Part shown: positions 9,020-16,703 of the stretch, one piece after another
How positions within the stretch are numbered: the first letter of the stretch is position 1
How the letters are laid out: each line of letters opens with the position of its first letter
DNA from: Bacillota bacterium
Lineage (GTDB): Bacteria > Bacillota > UBA4882 > UBA8346
DNA length: 64,000 nt
Direction: 5' to 3'
Assembly (NCBI GenBank): GCA_029776205.1
Contig: JAKOTQ010000096.1
Span: 37,771-101,770 of the forward strand
The notes under the pieces: model-generated
Seen by the model: the letters and a program-made list of their open reading frames with translations, nothing else
Database searches by the model: none
What the model was told of the DNA's origin: nothing
Translations under genes and position numbers: made by a program

Positions 9020-9032
9020 TTATCTTACATTA

Positions 9033-9593
9033 TCATCTGTTACCGTAATCAGCAGCATAAACTGTAGCGATCAATTGTCCTTGATATTCTCCGGCCGGCT
9101 GGTCGGATACTCTTCCAAGTTGAGCCTTATATTTAACGCTGTAAGTCGTAATTCCACGACCGACAGGGCTTGGCTTGGCGGTTTCTTTCTCGTTATACCC
9201 AGCTTTCATTTCTCTCCAGCCATTACCGTTGCCAACTTTCATATAGCTTTTAAGCGTAAAACGTTCTTTACCAATCTGTTTATAGAAAGGAACGCCATCC
9301 ACTTTGACAAGAACATTGCAGTTGCTTTCCACCCTAAATTTGGCTTCTCCCTCTTTGACTTCATTGGCTCTACCGACAAAACTCAACTTTTCAGCATTAA
9401 CCCAACCGATGCATGCATATTTCCCAACTTCGGCGTTGATCTTGATGGAAGAAGACGGACCACCCAATTGGCTTACCGTACCGCCGTGTTTGTCAATCAG
9501 TCCAGCCATCGGATCGCGACCGTTTTGTGCAAAAGCACTACTGACCGAAACCAACAATAAACCGACCAACATCAACACCATGAACTTTTTCAT
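9033..9593 (-). CDS. Secreted beta-sandwich protein, fibre-subunit-like
   Basis: 186 residues with a clear signal peptide cleaved after SSAFA and a strong AGAGGAGG ribosome site. The mature protein is predicted all-beta and carries one cysteine at about residue 61 and another near 92 (VESNCNVLVKVDG), a spacing compatible with a disulfide. It ends in QPAGEYQGQLIATVYA, a C-terminal strand pattern (PAGxYxGxxxxTV) seen in DUF4402 and spore-coat-U-type fimbrial subunits. The gene just upstream is a paralog with the same ending. An 178-base gap with a stable hairpin separates it from the chaperone-like gene, as often seen after major pilin genes. Subunit function is inference. Confidence 0.55.
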   Translation of the reverse strand: MKKFMVLMLVGLLLVSVSSAFAQNGRDPMAGLIDKHGGTVSQLGGPSSSIKINAEVGKYACIGWVNAEKLSFVGRANEVKEGEAKFRVESNCNVLVKVDGVPFYKQIGKERFTLKSYMKVGNGNGWREMKAGYNEKETAKPSPVGRGITTYSVKYKAQLGRVSDQPAGEYQGQLIATVYAADYGNR

Positions 9594-9685
9594 CTCAAAA
9601 TCCTCCTCTGGTTTTGTTATCGTAAAATTGAAATCAACAATGGTATTCCTTTTCCCTATTCACCTCCATTCAACCGCCTGCACCG

Positions 9686-10174
9686 TCATGGCATTCTAAT
9701 CACTGTCACGAAAACTTTCCCTGTATACTCACCAGCCGGTTGGGCGGATATTTGATGTATCCTTACCCTTCCGTAAAGCACCATCTCCAGGCAACGGGTC
9801 TTCCCTTTTTCCAGGGGTGAGTTGGTGATAGACAGAAGGTAAGGTGTATCCATGGTTAATCGCTGATGCTCTTGATCAATCCAATAAACTGTGTCCAGTT
9901 CGTATTTGCCCCTTTCCTGATTGCCCTGGTATCGAAGGGGAGTGGCTGTCAGCCGAAGTTGATAATGGCCTTCTCCGACAAAAACTCTGATTTTAACCGG
10001 TTCAATAGGATATGTACCAACTGCACCGGACAATTTTATTTTAGGCGGGCTGGATATCTCGATACGGGTAAGAACAGCAGAGCTCTTGTCTGCAGCCAAA
10101 AGCTTGTTGTCATCCAGCCAATTTCCCAATGACATCAATGCACACAGCATTAAAATGATCAAGTTTCGTCTCAT
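9686..10174 (-). CDS. Secreted beta-sandwich protein, fibre-subunit-like paralog
   Basis: First gene of the five-gene operon. ATG at 10174 is chosen because GGGGTG lies 7 bases upstream and because it begins a normal signal peptide (MRRNLIILMLCALMSL); the longer ATG at 10264 adds an unlikely 30 residues. The mature protein is all-beta and ends QPAGEYTGKVFVTVIRMP, matching the end of the next gene (QPAGEYQGQLIATVYA). It also contains an internal GEGHYQLRLTATPLRY strand pair. The two are probably minor and major subunits or adaptor and subunit. No catalytic motif is visible. Confidence 0.5.
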   Translation of the reverse strand: MRRNLIILMLCALMSLGNWLDDNKLLAADKSSAVLTRIEISSPPKIKLSGAVGTYPIEPVKIRVFVGEGHYQLRLTATPLRYQGNQERGKYELDTVYWIDQEHQRLTMDTPYLLSITNSPLEKGKTRCLEMVLYGRVRIHQISAQPAGEYTGKVFVTVIRMP

Positions 10175-10271
10175 GATAGGCACCCCAGGTTTACTCAACG
10201 CACACCCATAATATATATATATGATAGGTTGTATTAGCATTGCCAAATTTCCCATATTATTCATCGCGACC

Positions 10272-10300
10272 TATAAATCGGAAAAATTTCCATTTGACAA
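10272..10300 (-). promoter_or_regulatory. Predicted sigma-A promoter of the secretin/chaperone-like operon, with spacer palindrome
   Basis: On the minus strand TTGTCA, 17 bases, TTTATA. The spacer holds the palindrome GGAAA-2-TTTCC at 10280-10291, a possible repressor site. It lies about 100 bases before the ATG at 10174. Confidence 0.5.
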
Positions 10301-10339
10301 CCGTCATTATATGATTAAAGCGTAACTAAATTGTTACAA

Positions 10340-10375
10340 GAAAAAATTAAAGCCACTCCTGGCAGGAGTGGCTTC
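10340..10375 (-). terminator. Intrinsic terminator of dinB
   Basis: Arms AAGCCACTCCT and AGGAGTGGCTT pair around a 3-base loop, followed on the minus strand by TAATTTTTTC. It lies about 30 bases after the dinB stop codon. Confidence 0.85.
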
Positions 10376-10403
10376 GAAAAACACTGGATATAACTTACTT
10401 ACC

Positions 10404-11591
10404 TCAATCCTTCATGAGTTGGTTCATTCGAATGATGGTCCCTTTGGTAATCGCCTGTTCGCCAAATCTATTTTTCAGTTGATCGACTGTCCGGTGCAGT
10501 TTATCAAGTTGAACCATTGTCGGGCTCTCCAGTTCTTCAAACAAAGCTAATTGGGTTTGTGAAGCTTCAAAACCGCTGACCGTAATGCCCAACAGACGGA
10601 CTTTCCCGTCACCCCATTGAGCCTGCATAGCCAAATTTAAAGCAACCTGATAAATGGTTTCTTCAAAGTCGGTCGGCTGTTCCAAGGTGATTTGCCTGGT
10701 TATAGTTTTAAAAGCATGATCTCGGATTTTTACGGCGATCACCCGCCCCTTCAGCTGGTGCTGCCGCAACCTGCGAGCCACCTGATCAGCCAGACATAAT
10801 AACACACCGGTTAAAAATTCCCGATCATCCGTATCCTCCTGAAAAGTCATTTCGTGGCCAATACTTTTAGCCGCTTCATCCGTAACCACCGGCCGATCAT
10901 CCCGTCCATGAGCCAACTGATGGAGATGAGCTCCAACCTCTCCCAAGCGTTCAATGAGTTTTTCCAACGGATAACGACGTAACATCCCTATCGTCCGAAT
11001 TCCCATTTGGAACAGAATAGCCTCGGTCCGTTTGCCTACTCCCCAAAGCTTTCCTACAGGTAAATCTTCCAAAACCTCCAACACATTCTCAGGAGAGATC
11101 ACTACAAAACCCTTGGGTTTTCTTAAATCCGACCCTAATTTGGCCAAAAATTTATTGGGGGCTATACCGACCGATGCGGTAAGCCCAATCTCCTTCTCAA
11201 TCCGTCGCACAATAGTTTTCCCAATCTCAACCGCAGGCCCAAAAATCCCTTCGGATCCGGTTAAATCCAAAAAAGCTTCATCCAGTGACAGGGGTTCAAC
11301 CAGTGGAGAATATTCTGCTAAGATGTTCATGATTTGCCGGGAAACCTCAGCATACCTTTTCGCCCGCACCGGAAGAAAAATACCCTGAGGGCATTTACGA
11401 AAGGCTTCTTGAAGGGGCATCGCGGAATGAACGCCAAATTCGCGTGCTTCATAGGAGCAGGTGGAAACCACTCCCCGTTTTGACGGATCTCCACCAACAA
11501 TCACGGGTTTCCCTCGATAAGCGGGATTATCCAATTGCTCCACGGATGCATAAAAGGCATCCATATCGAGATGTAGTATTTTCCGTTCCAT
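10404..11591 (-). CDS. dinB: DNA polymerase IV (Y-family translesion polymerase)
   Basis: Error-prone polymerase that copies past damaged bases. The catalytic carboxylates are in HLDMDAFYASVEQ at the N-terminus and SLDEAFLDLTGS near residue 100; a helix-hairpin-helix (VGKRTEAILFQMGIRTIG) and little-finger domain follow. At 395 residues it has the usual length. ATG at 11591 (MERKILHLD) is preferred over the GTG at 11600 by family convention; no strong ribosome site supports either. No beta-clamp-binding motif of the usual QLxLF type other than TQLALF (near residue 365) is seen, and that one fits well. It is transcribed alone, ending at the hairpin at 10340-10375; no LexA box was recognised. 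Confidence 0.95.
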   Translation of the reverse strand: MERKILHLDMDAFYASVEQLDNPAYRGKPVIVGGDPSKRGVVSTCSYEAREFGVHSAMPLQEAFRKCPQGIFLPVRAKRYAEVSRQIMNILAEYSPLVEPLSLDEAFLDLTGSEGIFGPAVEIGKTIVRRIEKEIGLTASVGIAPNKFLAKLGSDLRKPKGFVVISPENVLEVLEDLPVGKLWGVGKRTEAILFQMGIRTIGMLRRYPLEKLIERLGEVGAHLHQLAHGRDDRPVVTDEAAKSIGHEMTFQEDTDDREFLTGVLLCLADQVARRLRQHQLKGRVIAVKIRDHAFKTITRQITLEQPTDFEETIYQVALNLAMQAQWGDGKVRLLGITVSGFEASQTQLALFEELESPTMVQLDKLHRTVDQLKNRFGEQAITKGTIIRMNQLMKD

Positions 11592-11734
11592 CTTAAACAC
11601 AGGGCAAGAATGATGAGCCGAAACCCAAAACAGCCCTCACCAATCTCCTATCTGCAATATCGTTATTTACAAATTCTCGATACTCATCGATTTCCCTCTA
11701 TTACTTATTCCCAACAGATAAAGTCCACGAACTA

Positions 11735-11930
11735 AGGCGCCCGGAGCGTACTACAGGTACGTGAGGACGCCGAGTCCGCAGTGGAACGACGCCATGCGAC
11801 GCTTATTACCTATCCCCGAAAAATAAATAGAAGCGAGCAGGGCTAGGCCCACAAGGCGAGGCGCCCGGAGCGTACTACAGGTACGTGAGGACGCCGAGTC
11901 CGTAGTGGAACGACGCCATGCGACGCTTAT
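11735..11930. repeat. Direct pair of 72-bp GC-rich intergenic repeats
   Basis: Copies at 11735-11806 and 11859-11930 differ at one base and start 124 bases apart. Each contains the small palindrome CGTAC-TACAG-GTACG and several GGCGCC/GACGCC blocks, and no reading frame. The region 11592-11943 (about 350 bases between dinB and the rpsU terminator) holds no gene besides this pair. The base composition differs from the AT-rich flanks, suggesting a dispersed REP-like family. Confidence 0.9.
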
Positions 11931-11943
11931 ATTTATTTTTAAA

Positions 11944-11971
11944 TGAAAAAACCCGTCTTGATGACGGGTTA
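11944..11971 (-). terminator. Intrinsic terminator of rpsU
   Basis: ACCCGTC pairs with GACGGGT around a 5-base loop, followed on the minus strand by TTTTTTC. It lies 13 bases after the rpsU stop. Confidence 0.88.
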
Positions 11972-11983
11972 TTATTCCTATCC

Positions 11984-12163
11984 TTATCTCGTTTTACGTT
12001 TCCTTGCTGCTTCAGATTTCTTCTTCCTCTTTACGCTGGGCTTTTCATAATGCTCTCTCTTCCGGACTTCGGCTAAAATTCCGGACATTTGGCATTGTCT
12101 TTTAAAACGCTTTAACGCGCTATCTAACGTCTCGTTTTTACCGATCTTAACTTCAGTTGCCAC
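11984..12163 (-). CDS. rpsU: 30S ribosomal protein S21
   Basis: A 59-residue basic protein found by translating the minus strand. It starts at GTG ([14 protein letters not shown]) with GGAGGGGAGG about 8 bases upstream, continues with [20 protein letters not shown], and ends in a Lys/Arg-rich tail (RKRKTR). This is the standard S21 pattern, and S21 joins the small subunit during translation initiation. A strong sigma-A promoter overlaps the end of the HIT gene upstream, and an intrinsic terminator follows, so it is expressed as a single gene with a leader of about 75 bases. Confidence 0.96.
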   Translation of the reverse strand: MATEVKIGKNETLDSALKRFKRQCQMSGILAEVRKREHYEKPSVKRKKKSEAARKRKTR

Positions 12164-12246
12164 AAATTTTCCCTCCCCTCCACTGCCTGCCTACTTTACG
12201 ACTTCGTCCGCAGTGTTCGGTTCGAAAGTCAAAATTACATTATAAA

Positions 12247-12276
12247 ATTATACTATAGTTACCTAGCTTTTGTCAA
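12247..12276 (-). promoter_or_regulatory. Strong sigma-A promoter of rpsU
   Basis: Minus strand TTGACA, 18 bases, TATAAT: consensus hexamers. It sits immediately after the HIT gene stop codon. Confidence 0.75.
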
Positions 12277-12277
12277 C

Positions 12278-12622
12278 TCATCCCGGAGGCCAACTCATAC
12301 TGCGTCCGGCAATGACATGAAAGTGTAGATGATGAACGCTTTCCAAAGCATCCCGGCCATAATTGACGACCACCCGGAACCCATTTTCCCTCAATCCAAG
12401 CTCCTGGGTGACCTTTTGAATGGCTTGCATCAAATCCGTCGCCAACCCTTCCTGAAGTAAATTGGGATCAGCAATATTGGCAATATGCCGTTTCGGAATG
12501 ACCAAGATGTGGGTGGGCGCTGCGGGTTCAATATCTTTAAATGCTATAACCCGTTCATCCTCATAAACCACTGTGCTAGGTATTTCTTTGTTAACGATTT
12601 TACAGAATACGCAATCTGACAC
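12278..12622 (-). CDS. HIT-family (histidine triad) nucleotide-binding protein
   Basis: A Hint-type purine nucleoside phosphoramidase of 114 residues. Features are the N-terminal CVFCKIVNKEIPS (CxxC, zinc-type pair), FKDIEPAAPTHILVIPKRH, and the catalytic triad HHLHFHV near the C-terminus with ending SMSWPPG, all standard. Either GTG at 12622 or TTG at 12625 could start translation; GGAG lies 9 or 6 bases upstream. A near-perfect sigma-H-like promoter lies 25-50 bases upstream. The in vivo substrate in bacteria is not settled. Confidence 0.93.
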   Translation of the reverse strand: MSDCVFCKIVNKEIPSTVVYEDERVIAFKDIEPAAPTHILVIPKRHIANIADPNLLQEGLATDLMQAIQKVTQELGLRENGFRVVVNYGRDALESVHHLHFHVIAGRSMSWPPG

Positions 12623-12645
12623 CAAAAATCTCTCCTTTTTGGGCT

Positions 12646-12671
12646 AATTCGACATACCCAAATAAATTCCT
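12646..12671 (-). promoter_or_regulatory. Sigma-H-like promoter of the HIT gene
   Basis: Minus strand AGGAATT, 11 bases, GTCGAATT: matches the Bacillus sigma-H consensus (AGGAWWW, 11-12, RNNGAAT) at every defined position. Best of seven related sites in the window. Confidence 0.6.
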
Positions 12672-12847
12672 TCTGCTTTCCCGATATTTTTACCAATTCA
12701 TAACTTCAATAATTGAATGGTTTTGATTACTAGATTATTGGCCTGGCTACCGGATTCGAGGTTTAGGTATGGAACGCTAAGGGTTACCTCAACAACCTGT
12801 AACCAAGCCCTCAAACCTCGTATTATTTAACTTGCAACTGTAAACTG

Positions 12848-14131
12848 TTAACTCTCTAAAACTCCTCTTAAACTCTCTCCACTATTTCCGGTGATTTTCA
12901 CCTGGCAGATTGAATTTTTCAGTTCCTGTTTACAGTGGACTTTCACCGGGATATACTCTCCGGAAAGACCGGTCCAATCAAGGCCTTCTTTCTCTTCAAA
13001 CAACACCTCAACGCTTCGGCCGATGAATTGATCCGCATAGGCCCGACTCATCTCAGCAGCTATCTTTCCGATACGGTGGCTCCGTTCTTCCTGAATCTTA
13101 CCTGGAACCCGATCCGGCATCGCCGCCGCCGGTGTCCCTTTACGGGGCGAATACCGGAATACATGCATCTTACTGAAACGCTGCTTACTAACAAACTCCA
13201 AGGTACTCTCGAAATCCTCTTCGGTTTCACCCGGAAATCCGACAATTAGATCGGTGCCGATTCCAATCAACGGATTTATCGAACGTAACGCTTTGAGCAA
13301 GTCTCTGAAATAGTCCAATCGATAGCCCCTGTTCATTCGTTCCAATATCCGATCGCTGCCGCTTTGCAAAGGAATGTGTAAATATTGGCATATTCTGGGT
13401 TGACCAGCGATTCTTCGAATCAACTCTTCCGTAAAATCCGTCGGTTCAATAGAACCCAAACGGATCCGAAATTCTCCGGGAAACGTTACCAATTCCTTTA
13501 ATACATCCTCAAGCGTCAGCCCTAGATCTTTACCATAACATCCCAGATGAATCCCTGTCAGGACGATCTCCCGATATCCCGCTTCCAACAACTTTTGAAA
13601 TTCTGAAACCACCCGTTCCAGAGGCATACTCCGGACTTTACCCCGGGCATAGGGAATAATGCAATACGAGCAAAATTGCTCGCAACCTTCTTCGATTTTA
13701 AGCATAGCCCGAGTTCTTCCAGAAACCAGGCCGTGAGGCAGATCAATCCATCCATCGTGTTCAAAAATCTCTATTTGCAACCGTTTTTGGTGATCAGCCA
13801 GATACTTCTCAACCAAATCAACGATTTGAGGGCGTTCAGCCATTCCCACCAGCAAATCGACGCCTTCGATCCCGCCGGCTTCCTCCGGTGAAACCTGAGA
13901 ATAACATCCGGTGGCAACCACGATCCCTGATCCGAATCCAATAGCTTTCCGAATGATTTGCCTGGATTTGCCGGCACCGGTTTGAGTCACGGCACAGGTA
14001 TTGATCACATAAATATCAGCTCCAGGGCCAAAAGGAACTACCTCGTAGCCCCGGTTTTGAAACAGCGTCATTAAACTTTCCGTATCATCTTGATTCACTT
14101 TACAGCCTAACGTATGAAAAGCTACTTTCAT
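12848..14131 (-). CDS. mtaB: tRNA (N6-threonylcarbamoyladenosine(37)-C2)-methylthiotransferase
   Basis: A radical-SAM methylthiotransferase that converts t6A37 to ms2t6A37 in ANN-decoding tRNAs. The N-terminal domain has the three cluster cysteines Cys10 (TLGCKVNQ), Cys46 (INTCAVT) and Cys76 (ATGCYSQ). The radical-SAM CxxxCxxC is Cys150, Cys154 and Cys157 (CEQFCSYC). A TRAM domain closes the protein (RSVEVLFEEKEG onward). NQDD in KVNQDDTES and the length of 427 residues fit MtaB rather than MiaB or RimO. The gap of about 220 bases to the HIT gene holds no gene that I recognise. Confidence 0.93.
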   Translation of the reverse strand: MKVAFHTLGCKVNQDDTESLMTLFQNRGYEVVPFGPGADIYVINTCAVTQTGAGKSRQIIRKAIGFGSGIVVATGCYSQVSPEEAGGIEGVDLLVGMAERPQIVDLVEKYLADHQKRLQIEIFEHDGWIDLPHGLVSGRTRAMLKIEEGCEQFCSYCIIPYARGKVRSMPLERVVSEFQKLLEAGYREIVLTGIHLGCYGKDLGLTLEDVLKELVTFPGEFRIRLGSIEPTDFTEELIRRIAGQPRICQYLHIPLQSGSDRILERMNRGYRLDYFRDLLKALRSINPLIGIGTDLIVGFPGETEEDFESTLEFVSKQRFSKMHVFRYSPRKGTPAAAMPDRVPGKIQEERSHRIGKIAAEMSRAYADQFIGRSVEVLFEEKEGLDWTGLSGEYIPVKVHCKQELKNSICQVKITGNSGESLRGVLES

Positions 14132-14202
14132 TTATATCCTACCTTGATATTAATCTCCAAAATCAGTCTTTTGATAATCCCTAGAAATTCAAATATATCT
14201 TT

Positions 14203-14787
14203 TCAAAAGATTCCGTCCGCTTCACGCCCCGGCCTGTCCACCCAAAAAAGGAGCAATGGGTTGATCACGAGCAATGTCAATAAAGTTAATATTATTACGG
14301 GGTATCCATAAGGAAACAGCCAAAACAGAAGCATGCAGGTATTAAGAAAACCGATCCCATACCCGATCTGAAAGCGATTCCACTTTGGGCTGGTATTTGC
14401 AATAATTTTATAAAAACATACTTCAATGGCAATTAGATAACACCAAGCTAACAGTTCCCGTTGGAGTGCCGGGAGCATTTTAAATCCATACTTCACTTTC
14501 CATAAAACAAGCAAGGTTAAGATAAATCCGGAAAAAGTAAATAATGCATACAACAGAATCCGTTTAAACCCGCTTTTCTCCTGATGTTCCTCTTCCGGAC
14601 TAAACGTTAAAAAAGCACAGCAAGCCCACAAGCCCAAAGTGAACCCAACACCCCACAACGGCGGGATGATCATTACCGATAAAAATGACATACCCAGGCT
14701 AACTCGGGGAGAAAACCGGAATATCGATTGCACTAAAAACCCTAAGACAAAGGCTAAGGCAATTGTTAAAAAAGCACTGGTATCCAA
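14203..14787 (-). CDS. Multi-pass membrane protein of unknown function
   Basis: 194 residues with about six hydrophobic segments (for example FLTIALAFVLGFLVQSIF, then MIIPPLWGVGFTLGLWACCA, and near the end VIILTLLTLLVINPLLLFW). No conserved charged or catalytic motif was recognised. It starts at TTG 14787 with AGGAG 9 bases upstream, only 4 bases after the YhaM-like gene, so it belongs to the same transcript. Its role cannot be stated. Confidence 0.65.
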   Translation of the reverse strand: MDTSAFLTIALAFVLGFLVQSIFRFSPRVSLGMSFLSVMIIPPLWGVGFTLGLWACCAFLTFSPEEEHQEKSGFKRILLYALFTFSGFILTLLVLWKVKYGFKMLPALQRELLAWCYLIAIEVCFYKIIANTSPKWNRFQIGYGIGFLNTCMLLFWLFPYGYPVIILTLLTLLVINPLLLFWVDRPGREADGIF

Positions 14788-14791
14788 AGTC

Positions 14792-15790
14792 CTAAGCTCC
14801 TTCCGGGCAATCTGCTACCGAATCATCGGTCCCATGACAGTCGCCGACAAAAATTGACCGGCCCAACCCGGCATCAAATGGCGCCCATTCCGAAGATGAC
14901 TGATGTTCCCGCATAATCGTGAGAAACTTATTGGTTTGGGCATCCATATTATCGGCATGATGTAAGATACAAGCTTCAATCATCAAAGGCTCTATTGGCG
15001 ATCCCCATTCCATCAGGCCATGATGACTGACCAACAGGTGTAGAAGTTTTTCCCGTTCCAACCTGTCCCCACCGGCAACCTGCTCCCAGGCGCGCTCGAC
15101 CATTTGGACACCAATCACCAAATGTCCCAAAAGTTTCCCTTCATCGGTCCCCTCAAAACCATTCTGAATTCGATAAGTTTTAACCTTGCCGATATCATGC
15201 AATATCGCGCCGGTTAAAAGCAAATCCCGGTTAACCCTGGGATAATATCCGGCTGCAGCCGAGCATAAGGCAACCACTCCTGCCGTATGTTCTGCCAATC
15301 CACCAATATATGCATGATGACGCTTTAACGCCGCCGGCACTTTCATAAATTCAGCCACAAATTCCGAATCAGCGAAGAAAACGCTCAACACCTTACGATA
15401 CATAGGGTTGGTAATGGATGCCATGACACCGCTCAGATAATTCCAGTATTCCTTAGGATTTCCCGGAGTATGCGGTAAAAATTGCGAATAATCCGCTTCA
15501 TCTCCGGTAAGCACGCGGTAGGCTTGACTTGAACGTCCATCCCATTCCAGTTGAACTTGATCCTTAAAGATTTTCGCTTCAACATTTTGAAGTTCAATAA
15601 TCTTGCCTGTTGTCAAAAGTTCGGATAAAGCATCATCCGCTTCCCATACTTTTACCGGCAGTTGGCCGGTTCGGTCAGCAATTCGCATCGACAGATACCG
15701 GGTTCCGTTTTTAGCCATCCGCAACTGGCTGTCGACGATCAAGAACAATCCATTCACCATTTGGTTTCCGGTAATGTCTTTAATAAACAC
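14792..15790 (-). CDS. YhaM-like 3'-5' exoribonuclease (OB fold plus HD domain)
   Basis: 332 residues. An N-terminal OB-fold nucleic-acid-binding domain (residues 10-95, RYLSMRIADRTGQLPVKVW) is followed by a metal-dependent HD domain: His158/His159, His168 (GLAEHTAGV), and the HD pair His198-Asp199 (GAILHDIGKVKTY), with later HHGLMEWGSP and ILHHADNMDA. This is the architecture of Bacillus YhaM, a manganese-dependent 3'-5' exonuclease acting on RNA and single-stranded DNA. Its start overlaps the end of the yprB-like gene by 11 bases. The C-terminus is cut shorter than a typical basic tail. Confidence 0.87.
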   Translation of the reverse strand: MFIKDITGNQMVNGLFLIVDSQLRMAKNGTRYLSMRIADRTGQLPVKVWEADDALSELLTTGKIIELQNVEAKIFKDQVQLEWDGRSSQAYRVLTGDEADYSQFLPHTPGNPKEYWNYLSGVMASITNPMYRKVLSVFFADSEFVAEFMKVPAALKRHHAYIGGLAEHTAGVVALCSAAAGYYPRVNRDLLLTGAILHDIGKVKTYRIQNGFEGTDEGKLLGHLVIGVQMVERAWEQVAGGDRLEREKLLHLLVSHHGLMEWGSPIEPLMIEACILHHADNMDAQTNKFLTIMREHQSSSEWAPFDAGLGRSIFVGDCHGTDDSVADCPEGA

Positions 15791-16694
15791 AGGACACCGC
15801 CTTTCCGCCTTCGCCAGGGATTAATATTCCCAATAATTTGGCTAAAGCCAGCAAATCACAGGCATTGTGTTTTAAGATCGGATCGATATAAAACCGATCT
15901 CCAGTATCCATAAAACGTTGGTAAAATTCAGGCACTTCGGAGCCAGGAAGATCCCCTTCCCGGACTTCCTTAAAGACAAACTTTTCAATGGTTGTCAAGC
16001 GGCAATTTGGTAATATCGGTTTAAACTCTCTACGGGCATGTTTTAACAAGTCCAGATGAAAGGCTTCAAACCGATCATCCATTTGATAAAATCGCAGCCT
16101 GCCTTTGAGATAAGGAATATCAAAACTTTTACCATTATAACTGACCAAAATCCCTTGGTTACGAATAGACTCACTAAGTTCAGCCAAAATAGCAACTTCT
16201 TCCTCAAAATTCCGGGCTAAAAACTGCCGGATGACTCCTTTCCCTTCTTCAAACTGGAGTACACCGATTAAAAAGACGGGATACATATAATAAAGTCCGA
16301 CAGTTTCAATATCAACAAAGGTCAGATCTTCCGGACGGTAAAAGCTAAGTAACTCCAGATCCGAGGCACCATATTTCTGCAACCGGCCAATATCCCGTTT
16401 TTCTATGATCCGAAGCAGTTCCCGGGCAGCTCGTGACCATCGCGGATGCCGGCATAAATCGGACAATGTTTCATAACCCTCATTCTTCAACATACCGGCT
16501 GTCACAGAGCCGATACCAAACACCAATTTTAAATCGGAATGAATCAAATCTTTCGATGGGAACACCCATTCCACATTACGGGTTTCATATTCGATCAACT
16601 GATAGGTCCCGACATGGTTCTGAACAGCCTCATCCCTGCGGACCGCCCATTCTTCGGTACCGGATGTAGTTATCGTTGGATCGTAAGCTTCCAT
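15780..16694 (-). CDS. YprB-like RNase H-fold exonuclease
   Basis: 304 residues. The C-terminal 180 residues show a DEDD-type exonuclease core: Asp128 and Glu130 in TFVDIETVGL, then LVSYNGKSFDIPYLKGRL, and HNACDLLALAKLL. The preceding region (LVFGIGSVTAGMLKNEGY, residues 58-75) is a helix-hairpin-helix DNA-binding element. The family is predicted to act on nucleic acids; no specific substrate is established. It follows lptA by 9 bases, with its GAGGTG ribosome site inside the end of lptA, and overlaps yhaM-like by 11 bases, so nuclease and Lpt genes are co-transcribed. Confidence 0.85.
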   Translation of the reverse strand: MEAYDPTITTSGTEEWAVRRDEAVQNHVGTYQLIEYETRNVEWVFPSKDLIHSDLKLVFGIGSVTAGMLKNEGYETLSDLCRHPRWSRAARELLRIIEKRDIGRLQKYGASDLELLSFYRPEDLTFVDIETVGLYYMYPVFLIGVLQFEEGKGVIRQFLARNFEEEVAILAELSESIRNQGILVSYNGKSFDIPYLKGRLRFYQMDDRFEAFHLDLLKHARREFKPILPNCRLTTIEKFVFKEVREGDLPGSEVPEFYQRFMDTGDRFYIDPILKHNACDLLALAKLLGILIPGEGGKAVSCVY

Positions 16695-16703
16695 ATTATC
16701 ACC

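Noticed and set aside
11735..11930. CRISPR array
   Set aside because: Only two 72-bp copies exist, with no regular spacers and no cas genes in the window.
12672..12847. T-box or other leader element before the HIT gene
   Set aside because: No specifier-loop or T-box sequence was found; the stretch lies after mtaB and contains only weak short repeats.
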